This document shows positions 1-7,547 of a stretch of DNA of 64,000 nucleotides, piece after piece. Both the position numbers and the translations under genes were made by a program. The stretch spans positions 177,245-241,244 of the forward strand of contig NZ_QNRT01000002.1 in assembly GCF_003315245.1 (NCBI RefSeq), given 5' to 3'. Within the stretch, counting starts at the first letter, position 1. Each line of letters starts with the position of its first letter. The notes beneath the pieces were generated by a model that did no database searches, was not told where the DNA came from, and saw only the letters and a list, made by a program, of their open reading frames with translations. This DNA is from Arenicella xantha. GTDB lineage: Bacteria > Pseudomonadota > Gammaproteobacteria > Arenicellales > Arenicellaceae.

Positions 1-3
1 CGA

Positions 4-716
4 AGACTAATAGGGACAGGCATAGTAACACTTGAAAAGCACCTTCCAAAATGTCACTCTAGTCACACAAGGAAACAAACTGGAGTTACGGAATGACTCA
101 ACCACGCGGCACGCTCGTGTCGGCTACCGACACGCCCTATTACCATTGCGTTTCACGGTGCGTTCAACGGGCCTTTTTATGTGGCTACGACCAACACACT
201 GAGACCGATTACGAACATCGTCGACAATGGCTAGAGTCCAAACTGCATCATGTTGCGACCGTGTTTTCGATCAAGCTATGTGCGTATGCCGTGATGAGCA
301 ACCACTACCATGTGGTCGTACATCTTCGGCCAGACGACGCCGCGCACTGGAGTAACCGCGAGGTGGTTCAACGCTGGCATACGCTCTTTAGAGGAACCTA
401 CTTATCGCAATGCTATAAAACAGAGATACGCTACTACCCGCGCAAACTGCGGTGCTTTATCGTGACATCGAAACATGGCGTGAGCGCTTATCAAGCCTGT
501 CATGGTTCATGAAAGTGGTGAACGAATCGATTGCTCGAAAGGCCAATATAGAAGACAACTGCACAGGCCATTTCTGGGAGAGTCGATTTAAGAGTCAGGC
601 CCTGCTGGATGAGCGAGCTTTACTTACGTGTATGGCCTACGTTGACCTGAACCCGATTCGAGCGAAGATGGCTGCCACGCCCGAGACATCAGACCACACC
701 TGTATAAAAGCCAGAG
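4..716 (+). mobile_element. RAYT/IS200-like element, copy 1 (3'-truncated)
   Basis: The sequence from position 4 closely matches copies at 2058 and 4751, including an almost identical leader of about 90 nt before the transposase start. The left end carries TAATAGGGACAGGCAT at 8-23, which is the inverse of sequences at the 3' ends of the other copies. Similarity to copy 2 stops abruptly near 716, so the right end is missing or replaced. The extent is inferred only from copy-to-copy comparison within the window. Confidence 0.75.
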
Positions 717-733
717 GCGAGCGACGCACTTGA
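93..733 (+). pseudogene. REP-associated (Y1/IS200-like) transposase, frameshifted copy 1
   Basis: The conceptual protein has the HUH motif of Y1 transposases (SNHYHVVVHL, about residues 70-79) and, after a frame change, the family block [16 protein letters not shown] and [10 protein letters not shown]. Compared with copies 2 and 3, one base is missing near 418 (CTATA-AA against CTATTTGA). The N-terminal frame therefore runs to 512, and the rest of the domain is read in another frame from about 420 to 733. The C-terminal part present in copy 2 is absent. In the stretch NESIARKAN, where relatives often have a tyrosine, this copy has serine. Such enzymes cut and join single-stranded DNA at REP-like hairpins; this copy should be inactive. 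Confidence 0.85.
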
Positions 734-1120
734 GTGGAATAGGGTGAAAAGTACAGCTACACCAGCTAGCAATCCGCTAGTGGATCTGCTGACTTGAAAA
801 GTTAAGCGATTGCTGCCGCGGCTCATGAGCTTATTCGGTTTGCATTTAGTGAGGTACTCATATTCGTCCTAGTTTGTTTGCAGTCATTTGACTTCCTATT
901 TACCAATGCTTCTCTCGTAAGCTCATTCGAATTGTTCATACTTGCTCTTGCTCTATTAGCGATGTTATCGATTAACGCCGTACGGTCGAACCACCTTGCC
1001 ACGGCAATCCGAATACTTTGATTGCATTTGTGAATAAGCCATATTATTGATCAAATAACCCGACGGCCGCATCTACCTGCCCCAACCACAGTGTTCCTTT
1101 CGTCCCGACTACTACGCTAT
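734..1120. other. Intergenic, no gene recognised
   Basis: About 390 bases between the broken transposase copy 1 and the convergent lipoprotein gene. I see no open frame with a ribosome binding site, no tRNA and no clear hairpin with a T-run. The sequence does not resemble the downstream part of transposase copy 2, so it is probably original chromosome or an unrelated remnant. Confidence 0.5.
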
Positions 1121-2023
1121 CTAGGGTCTGAGTATCACTCCATCCTTGAGGTTCTTGCGCAAATCAAATTCAACATTTCGGTCATTTGGCGTGGGATTAA
1201 AGTAATGAGTAATCATTGGAAACTCACCATAAATTTTACCGTAATGTGCTGATTCGATATTACCGTCTTCATCGATTTTGGTGCGCACTCGGAAGTAGTA
1301 GTTGCGATTCTGATCGAACGTATTAATAGGTTTTGAATCAGGCCCACTTCTTGATCTTAAGAAACTCCACTGGCCTATATACCCAGTTGCCGGAGCGAGA
1401 TAGGCGGACTTATATTCACTTTCGATATCACTTTTCCATTTATTGCTCATTTCAGTAACGTAAAAGGGAATAAGGCCGTCTAGATCACCGCCAAATTCTA
1501 TTGTTAACTCAAAATTATGCTGAAAAGCCTTTTGATAATTATAACTGCCCGAAAATATTAGATCAGAAACATGGCCCTTACCAAATGGCCCTGTAAAGTC
1601 CCCCGCAAGCAAATCATAGCCTATAGACTTAGCTGGGTTTTTTTCAATAAGACTCTGAATTTCTTCCTGTCTGGCTACATACATTGCAATCGGGTTTTTA
1701 ACTTCGCGAAGCTCTAATGTCAAATCCTGATCACCATAACCTGTACGGTGGCCGCTATCGTAATAACCCTCCTTGGTAACCAAAATTGATTGCCCATAAA
1801 TCCCTTTTTCCGTTGCTTCTACCTTTCCATCAGTATCAGTATAACCTATGTAAGAATTCCCTCCCTGGCTCAGCATAAACCCCATATCAACTTTAGCGCC
1901 TTCGACGGGGTGATGATCTTGATCGACCACCTGCAACTTGACGTTAACAAGTTTACCTGCCGCACAAGCTGAAAGTGAAATCATCGACAAACCAAATATT
2001 GCTATAAACTTAACAAATTTCAT
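1121..2023 (-). CDS. Putative lipoprotein with carboxypeptidase-regulatory-like domain
   Basis: A 300-residue protein starting MKFVKFIAIF. The start at 2023 is preferred over an upstream Met at 2077 because it has AGAGGG upstream and gives a clean signal: a short basic N-terminus, a hydrophobic stretch and the lipobox LSAC with Cys20, so membrane anchoring by SPase II is expected. Residues of about 26-100 (VDQDHHPVEGAKV, then a TDTDGK turn and KEGYY) look like a beta-sandwich of the CarboxypepD_reg type. The remaining 200 residues are not recognised. The gene lies between transposase copies 1 and 2; copy 2 begins only about 34 nt upstream of its start codon, so its promoter has probably been replaced or lies inside the element. 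Function unknown. Confidence 0.75.
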   Translation of the reverse strand: MKFVKFIAIFGLSMISLSACAAGKLVNVKLQVVDQDHHPVEGAKVDMGFMLSQGGNSYIGYTDTDGKVEATEKGIYGQSILVTKEGYYDSGHRTGYGDQDLTLELREVKNPIAMYVARQEEIQSLIEKNPAKSIGYDLLAGDFTGPFGKGHVSDLIFSGSYNYQKAFQHNFELTIEFGGDLDGLIPFYVTEMSNKWKSDIESEYKSAYLAPATGYIGQWSFLRSRSGPDSKPINTFDQNRNYYFRVRTKIDEDGNIESAHYGKIYGEFPMITHYFNPTPNDRNVEFDLRKNLKDGVILRP

Positions 2024-2057
2024 AGTGCAGAACCCTCTGTTAATTCGGCGATGGATG

Positions 2058-3303
2058 AGACTAATAGGGACAGGCATAGTAACACTTGAAAAGCACCTTC
2101 CAAAATGTCACTCTAGTCACACAAGGAAACAAACTGGAGTTACGGAATGACTCAACCACGCAGCACGCTCGTGTCGCCTACCGACACGCCCTATTACCAT
2201 TGCGTTTCACGGTGCGTTCGACGGGCCTTTTTATGCGGCTACGACCAACACACTGAGACCGATTACGAACATCGTCGGCAATGGCTAGAGGCCAAATTGC
2301 AACATGTCGCGACCGTCTTTTCGATCAAGCTTTGTGCGTATGCCGTCATGAGTAATCACTATCATGTGGTAGTGCATTTGCGACCAGACGATGCCGCGTA
2401 ATGGAGCAAATGTGAAGTGGTTCGACGCTGGCATAGGCTCTTTAAAGGAACTTACTTATCCCAATGCTATTTGAACAGAGATACGCTTTTACCCGCGCAA
2501 ATAGCCGTGCTTGATCGAGACATCGAAACTTGGCGTGAGCGCCTATGTAGCCTGTCTTGTTTCATGAAAGTGGTCAATGAATCGATAGCCAGAAAAGCCA
2601 ACATAGAAGACAACTGTACAGGCCATTTCTGGGAGAGTCGATTTAAGAGTCAGGCCCTGCTGGATAAGCGAGCTTTACTTACGTGTATGGCCTACGTTGA
2701 CCTGAACCCGATTCGAGCGGAGATGGCTGCCACGCCCGAGACATCAGACCACACCTGTATAAAAGCCAGAGTCGACATTCTGAAAAATCAACAAAAGCCG
2801 AGTCGCTCCATTGAGGAATTCGCGGGATCTAATCCCGAGAAAAAAGGCTTACCCTTTGTGTTAAGAGACTACCTTGAACTGGTTGATTGGACGGGGAGAA
2901 TTATTCGTGAAGGTAAACGTGGCTACATAAACCCGTCAACACCACCGATTCTTGAGCGCTTGACACTCGATCGTGATGCTTGGCTAATTTGACTACCCAG
3001 TTCGAACAACAGTTCGGCCAATGGGTTGGGTCTGAGATCATGGTAAGGCAAGTTTACTCAGATCGGCACTATCAACGTATACCCGCCACAAATTCACTGC
3101 TTTAATTCGTTAACAAAGTCCTCTAGAGACCCAATCGCCGGTGGCGAGAATGGCACTCGCCTAGACTTTGCAAAAAGACCAAATCACTCGAGTTTTAGCA
3201 CAGAAAATATGAGTCTTGAGCTATAAAGAACTAGATTTACTTGCGATTCGTTATCGGAAAAATCAAGTTCATATCTCTCCTTAACATGCCTATCCTTGTT
3301 ATT
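2058..3303 (+). mobile_element. RAYT/IS200-like element, copy 2 (most complete)
   Basis: This is the longest copy. Its left end TAATAGGGACAGGCAT is at 2062-2077. Its right end, AACATGCCTATCCTTGTTATT near 3283-3303, is an imperfect inverse of it and matches the right end of copy 3. The element therefore looks bounded by short REP-like inverted repeats with a leader of about 90 nt, one transposase gene and about 180 nt of 3' non-coding DNA. The boundaries are inferred from copies 1 and 3. Confidence 0.7.
2147..3105 (+). pseudogene. REP-associated (Y1/IS200-like) transposase, copy 2 with nonsense and frameshift
   Basis: Read through, this copy gives a full-length family member of about 318 residues. 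It has the HUH motif SNHYHVVVHL, the block [27 protein letters not shown], and a C-terminal FGQWVGSE and RHYQRIP. Two lesions break it. TAA at 2399-2401 replaces the CAA glutamine codon present in copy 3 (reading continues in the same frame afterwards). One base is lost near 2990, where the frame ends DRDAWLI-stop while the conserved C-terminus (TTQFEQQFGQW) resumes in another frame to a TAA at 3103-3105. No copy in the window can make an intact enzyme. Confidence 0.85.
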
Positions 3304-3633
3304 CTTATCTGGAAAATCTAACCATGCTGACGCATTCAACTTAGTTTGGCCGTTGCTGCTCTAGATAACTTCACAATTCCCCACATTGAACTAAAAAATT
3401 GAATGAGATTAGACGTGTAAGTAGGCAACCAGTTCTTCTTTAGAGTGGCTGTCCATTATTATTTTTGTATTCTTCCAAATGAGAATTGAGCTTGATCTAT
3501 TACGGGGCAGCGTAGTTCTGCCTCTAATGTGAGTTCCTTGGAACCAGTTTGTAAAGAAGATCAATAGCGATGTCAACATTGGCGCTGACGTCGCTCAAAC
3601 TGACGACATAATGAGTTGTCGATTCAGACATAG
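3106..3633. other. Intergenic with element end and REP-like remnant
   Basis: No gene recognised. It holds the 3' non-coding end of element copy 2 (to about 3303) and a further short REP-like motif at 3434-3465. The rest is AT-rich and full of stops in all frames. Confidence 0.55.
3434..3465. repeat. REP-like remnant (TGGCTGTCC type)
   Basis: TTCTTTAGAGTGGCTGTCC followed by ATTATTATT. The core TGGCTGTCC with flanking TTCTTTAG recurs at 14817-14835, and TGGCTGTCCATT recurs at 14857-14868. The motif also resembles the right ends of the RAYT copies (ATGCCTGTCCTTATTATT), so these are probably non-autonomous relics mobilised by this transposase family or a related one. Confidence 0.5.
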
Positions 3634-4605
3634 CTAATCGGTTTCAGACGCATTCATTGCTTCTTCCTTGTGGCGGTGAATGAAATCTATCAATCTGTAG
3701 TAATTTGGAGGCCAGTCCACTGATTCGAGATGACTCAAAATCTGGTGCTCTACGTCGATATCATGATGTTCCAGCTTGTCTGTATATTCATAATTGACGT
3801 GATACCCCAATAAACTTCCTAAAAATCTCCGAACTGCATCTTGTTGCTCAAACGCTTTTTTTTCGTTTCCAGTCATCTTCCCCTCCAAATATCGATCTAA
3901 ATCATGCTTCAGGCTGAAAGCGCCACTATTTGTTACGTAGTCCTTCTTGATAACTGGAATAAGGGAATACCAATAATTAAGATCAGGTAAGACGACAATA
4001 TCTCCATCATCAATGTCTTGATCAAATAAGTAACGCTCTATCTGCATCATTATTCCGACGAATGTATCAACTGGGTCAATGTAAATTTGAGGCACCCATT
4101 CGTTTACACCCAAACTGAGTGGAAAATCGTTCACAGCCACAAATTCAGAACCGTAAATCATTCTGAATAATTTCAATGTAATCGACGTATCCACGACAGG
4201 CCCGGATGGCAATGTATGAAACACGCTCCAAAAGTATCCATTCTCCGGAGAGCTCGCCCCTTTGTACAAGTGCGGATTCAAAACTCTTTCCGTCGTATTT
4301 TGAAGTACCCAATCCCAAAAAATGGAGATATTGTTAAGATACGAATCCAAATCCCTGTTGAAAGTGTAACTAGCAACCGTCGACCAGCTAGGTACTATAC
4401 CCAAATCATCTAACTCCCCAATATAATTCGATACATCTCCAGAATCGTAGAATCTGCGTATAGCAAGGAACTGGGGCGATTCGGATACATCTATACCATC
4501 AATTTGGTGAACAGACGAGATACTATCAATTTGTTTTCTAATCCATTCTGACCTCAAAGCATCAAACTCAGCGTCAGTCATTTGGGTTTCATCTTTGTAC
4601 TTCAT
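3634..4605 (-). CDS. Hypothetical protein, 323 aa
   Basis: The protein starts MKYKDETQMTDAEFDALRSE and I do not recognise it. It is acidic and rich in aromatics, without a signal peptide or membrane segment, so probably cytoplasmic. The N-terminal 30 residues look helical. A basic patch (KMTGNEKKAFEQQDAVRR, about residues 243-260) is followed by a His/Glu-rich stretch (LEHHDIDVEHQ). The start is supported by direct abutment to a small upstream ORF: the stop TAG at 4606-4608 is followed immediately by ATG. The pair lies between transposase copies 2 and 3 and could be cargo of, or simply trapped between, the elements. Confidence 0.65.
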   Translation of the reverse strand: MKYKDETQMTDAEFDALRSEWIRKQIDSISSVHQIDGIDVSESPQFLAIRRFYDSGDVSNYIGELDDLGIVPSWSTVASYTFNRDLDSYLNNISIFWDWVLQNTTERVLNPHLYKGASSPENGYFWSVFHTLPSGPVVDTSITLKLFRMIYGSEFVAVNDFPLSLGVNEWVPQIYIDPVDTFVGIMMQIERYLFDQDIDDGDIVVLPDLNYWYSLIPVIKKDYVTNSGAFSLKHDLDRYLEGKMTGNEKKAFEQQDAVRRFLGSLLGYHVNYEYTDKLEHHDIDVEHQILSHLESVDWPPNYYRLIDFIHRHKEEAMNASETD

Positions 4606-4743
4606 CTATTCTAAACCTTCCTCTCTCAAATTTTGCAATGCCTCTTCAGCTAATGAAAAACCTTTTATTTTGAGCTGATTTAATAGTTGTGCTGCCCCAT
4701 CGACATTAATCGAATCGACTTTATCCGATTTAACTGTGGACAT
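4606..4743 (-). CDS. Small hypothetical protein, 45 aa
   Basis: A short frame ATG (4741-4743) to TAG (4606-4608) encodes MSTVKSDKVDSINVDGAAQL and then a helix-like, Glu-rich second half ending LREEGLE. Its stop touches the start codon of the 323-aa gene, as in translationally coupled pairs. Upstream there is no good Shine-Dalgarno sequence, and transposase element copy 3 starts eight bases away, so the gene may have lost its 5' part to the element. The size ratio resembles a toxin-antitoxin pair, but no family is recognised. Confidence 0.45.
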   Translation of the reverse strand: MSTVKSDKVDSINVDGAAQLLNQLKIKGFSLAEEALQNLREEGLE

Positions 4744-4750
4744 CAGACTA

Positions 4751-5290
4751 AGACTAATAGGGACAGGCATAGTAACACTTGAAAAGCACCTTCCAAAATG
4801 TCACTCTAGTCACACAAGGAAACAAACTGCAGTTACGGAATGACTCAACCACGCAACACGCTCGTGTCGGCTACCGACACGCCCTATTACCATTGCGTTT
4901 CACGGTGCGTTCGACGGGCCTTTTTATGTGGCTACGACCAACACACTGAGACCGATTACGAACATCGTCGGCAATGGCTAGAGGCCAAATTGCAACATGT
5001 CGCGACCATCTTTTCGATCAAGCTTTGTGCGTATGCCGTCATGAGTAATCACTATCATGTGGTCGTGCATTTGCGACCAGACGATGCCGCGCAATGGAGC
5101 AAATGTGAAGTGGTTCGACGCTGGCATAGGCTCTTTAAAGGAACTTACTTATCCCAATGCTATTTGACCAGAGACACGCTTTTACCCGCACAAATAGCCG
5201 TGCTTGATCGAGACATCGAAACTTGGCGTGAGCGCCTATGTAGCCTGTCTTGGTTCATGAAAGCTCATTAACATGCCTGTCCTTATTATT
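4751..5290 (+). mobile_element. RAYT/IS200-like element, copy 3 (internally deleted)
   Basis: The left end (TAATAGGGACAGGCAT at 4755-4770), the leader and the first 141 codons match copies 1 and 2. At about 5262 the sequence jumps to TTAACATGCCTGTCCTTATT (5269-5288), which matches the right end of copy 2. Both termini are present but the middle and 3' part of the gene are lost, which is how a MITE-like derivative would look. Confidence 0.7.
4840..5271 (+). pseudogene. REP-associated (Y1/IS200-like) transposase, 3'-deleted copy 3
   Basis: The frame is open from ATG to a TAA created by the deletion junction and encodes 143 residues. The first 141 align without interruption to copies 1 and 2, including the HUH motif SNHYHVVVHL. 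The last residues (KAH) come from the junction. The conserved GHFWESRF half of the domain is missing, so the product cannot be a complete transposase even though the frame is intact. Confidence 0.8.
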
Positions 5291-5509
5291 TACATTTAAA
5301 GTGTCCGTTAAACTATGACAGCTTCAAAAAAGATTCTAGGCGATCAAATTCGTTCTCAAATCAAAACACACAGCCACCGCTGTTTACAAGAACTTAAACT
5401 GTAACTATGAACGTTTTTTAATATACAATCAGTGGCAGCTGTTCGTTACAGTTATTTGGGCCCAAAATGACTGGCTATACTGCCAATATAATAATAAAAC
5501 TCAGAGACT

Positions 5510-6865
5510 ATGACCTTGTATAACATTCCTGTAAAAACAACATTCCTATTATCGTTTTCGTTACTTGCATCCCTATTTCATTTTGCCTCCACGGCTCATG
5601 CTGGCGCATTGCAAGATGCGATTGACAACGAAGTTCAAAAACTTACCGAAGAGTCGGTTGGCAACCTCGAAAAACAAGCGATGGATGCTAGAGTAAAAGC
5701 CACTCGTAGCGCTCTTTTTCCATCGGTAAGAATTAGCGGCACCGAGGCTCAGCGCAGACAGTCGATTCGCGCAGAACAGAACAGCTTGATACTTTCAGGG
5801 GACAACACCTTTGATAATAGGCGCTATATGGCTATTCTCGAACAGCCGCTATTCGATAGAGAAAAAACCAGCGCCTTAGACGAAGCAAAAGTTTACGCCG
5901 AATTTGCCAGCCAAACAGTCGACTTCGAACGCCAACAAGTCATTTCAGGATTGCTAGCTGCATACCTGGAAATTGCGAAAGGCAAAGAAATTGACGAATC
6001 ATTCACTCGAACGTTGACCAATTTAGAACGAGAACATAAATCGGCGCAAAAAAAGCTCGATTTAAAGCTTATTACTTCTGGCCAATTAAATACAATCAAA
6101 CTGCATCTTCTTAATGCCACAAAGAATCGCGACCTAAGTAACTCAGATACAGCAAGAGCAAGATCGTTCATGGACGCACGACTCTTAGGTGGCGCAGCTG
6201 CGATTCCAACCGTAGCCGATAATGCCGACCTACATGCTCTGACGATACCAGCAGAAGACCAACTGTCTAGATCTGACGCGGATATCATTAGCTTGAACAC
6301 CGACATTGCATTACTGAAGGCCAGAGCAAAGAAAGAAAAAGCAAAACGTTTGCCAAAAATCAATTTAGTTGCGTTATATGAATACGATGATGCGGCCGAA
6401 ACGGTATTCGGCGGCCCGAGCCGTATTGAAGATTATGAGGTGGGAATAGTTTTACAATGGGATCTATTCAAGGGCGGTTATTCAAAACATAAGGTCCAAG
6501 AAATTAAGTTTCTACAACGCGCCAAAGAGCAACGCCTCAACGAAGCGCTGGCAGGAGTTAACAGCACATTACTGTCGCACTCTGGCGCATTTCAAGACGC
6601 GCTGGCTCGCTTAACACTTGAGCGCGACATGATGACATTTCGGAAGCAAGTGCTTGACGCAACGGTAAAAGGTTTTAGTGTTGGCGAACAAGATTACCTC
6701 GGTACTATTGACGCGGCACTGTTATACGAAGAAAGCCGACGAAACCAAATCGAAGCCAAATATAAGGTGTTAACCGAATTTGTTGCTGCCCACCGCCTAG
6801 CCGGATCACTTAGCTCTGACGCGGTTCCGCAAATTGAATCACTGTTTGAGCAACAGGTGTTGTGA
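5510..6865 (+). CDS. TolC-family outer membrane efflux protein
   Basis: A 451-residue protein with a signal peptide (hydrophobic LLSFSLLASLFHFAS, cleavage after STAHA). The rest is long amphipathic helices typical of the OEP family: two halves, each with a helical hairpin and a short beta segment (RYMAILEQPLF at about 104-114, and EVGIVLQWDLFKGGY at about 308-322). TolC proteins form trimeric channels across the outer membrane for type I secretion or RND/ABC efflux. No periplasmic adaptor or pump is encoded nearby; the only close gene is the small secreted protein nine bases downstream. Annotated starting at ATG 5510; no strong ribosome binding site is visible. Confidence 0.8.
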   Translation: MTLYNIPVKTTFLLSFSLLASLFHFASTAHAGALQDAIDNEVQKLTEESVGNLEKQAMDARVKATRSALFPSVRISGTEAQRRQSIRAEQNSLILSGDNTFDNRRYMAILEQPLFDREKTSALDEAKVYAEFASQTVDFERQQVISGLLAAYLEIAKGKEIDESFTRTLTNLEREHKSAQKKLDLKLITSGQLNTIKLHLLNATKNRDLSNSDTARARSFMDARLLGGAAAIPTVADNADLHALTIPAEDQLSRSDADIISLNTDIALLKARAKKEKAKRLPKINLVALYEYDDAAETVFGGPSRIEDYEVGIVLQWDLFKGGYSKHKVQEIKFLQRAKEQRLNEALAGVNSTLLSHSGAFQDALARLTLERDMMTFRKQVLDATVKGFSVGEQDYLGTIDAALLYEESRRNQIEAKYKVLTEFVAAHRLAGSLSSDAVPQIESLFEQQVL

Positions 6866-6874
6866 GCAGACATT

Positions 6875-7267
6875 GTGAATAGACAAAAACTTAAAAAATT
6901 GATTGCGGTAACGCTATTCTGCGCGGCGGCGACTGCGTCCGCCGATGAAGCATTGTCAACATTAAGCTTTAATGTTGACAATCGACATGGCAAGGACGAC
7001 ATCACGCTCTTTCAGTGCAGCTCATTGGACTGCAGTGGGCAATCGAAAGAGTTACTCGCCAATATAGCGCATGGACAGTTAGGTGACGGTTGGCCGGTAA
7101 CCACTCGTCATCCGACTCAGCAAGCGGTATTGAAACTATTGCTACAGAATAAAACTGATCAACGCACGTGTAGCGTTACTCTGGGGCAACATGGTCCGTT
7201 CATGCTAATCACGCCTAGATTTGACGACCATGAGGTTAACTGCGATGTCTCGCACATCACTAATTAG
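6875..7267 (+). CDS. Small secreted protein, unknown
   Basis: A 130-residue protein with a GTG start nine bases after the TolC-like gene, so very likely co-transcribed. The N-terminus (KKLIAVTLFCAAATASA) is a cleavable Sec signal. The mature part has four cysteines (FQCSSLDCSG near residues 46-55, RTCSV, and VNCDV near the end), which suggests two disulfides in the periplasm or outside the cell. The family is not recognised. The pairing with an outer-membrane channel makes an exported or periplasmic partner role plausible, but this is inference. Confidence 0.65.
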   Translation: MNRQKLKKLIAVTLFCAAATASADEALSTLSFNVDNRHGKDDITLFQCSSLDCSGQSKELLANIAHGQLGDGWPVTTRHPTQQAVLKLLLQNKTDQRTCSVTLGQHGPFMLITPRFDDHEVNCDVSHITN

Positions 7268-7547
7268 CCCAATTTCGATACAAGAAATACGTCTTTTCGA
7301 CCTGTGATTTGAATTAGGTGTTAAACCCATCGCTTGTTGCGAGCTGTTAGTCAATTCAGCTCTGAGCATTGTTTTACCGCCTTTGTCAGCGCGCCTTATT
7401 AGCTGGACTTGACACCTTTTCGTGTAGTCTAAGCCCATCAGAGCGCGCTAACTGCGGGACGCATCTCAGTACCTCCAAGTACGCCAATGTAAGAAGAAAA
7501 CTGCTTAGGCAGGCACTTGGTTTGCGATGCAGGATTAAATCAAAACA

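Noticed and set aside
1938-2150. Plus-strand 70-codon frame across the left end of element copy 2
   Set aside because: It is antisense to the lipoprotein signal region and then runs through the element leader, so it is a chance frame.
7268-7547. Possible small genes in the gap between the 130-aa gene and the GSDH gene
   Set aside because: Frames such as 7369-7581 have no ribosome site, and one extends into the GSDH gene on the other strand.
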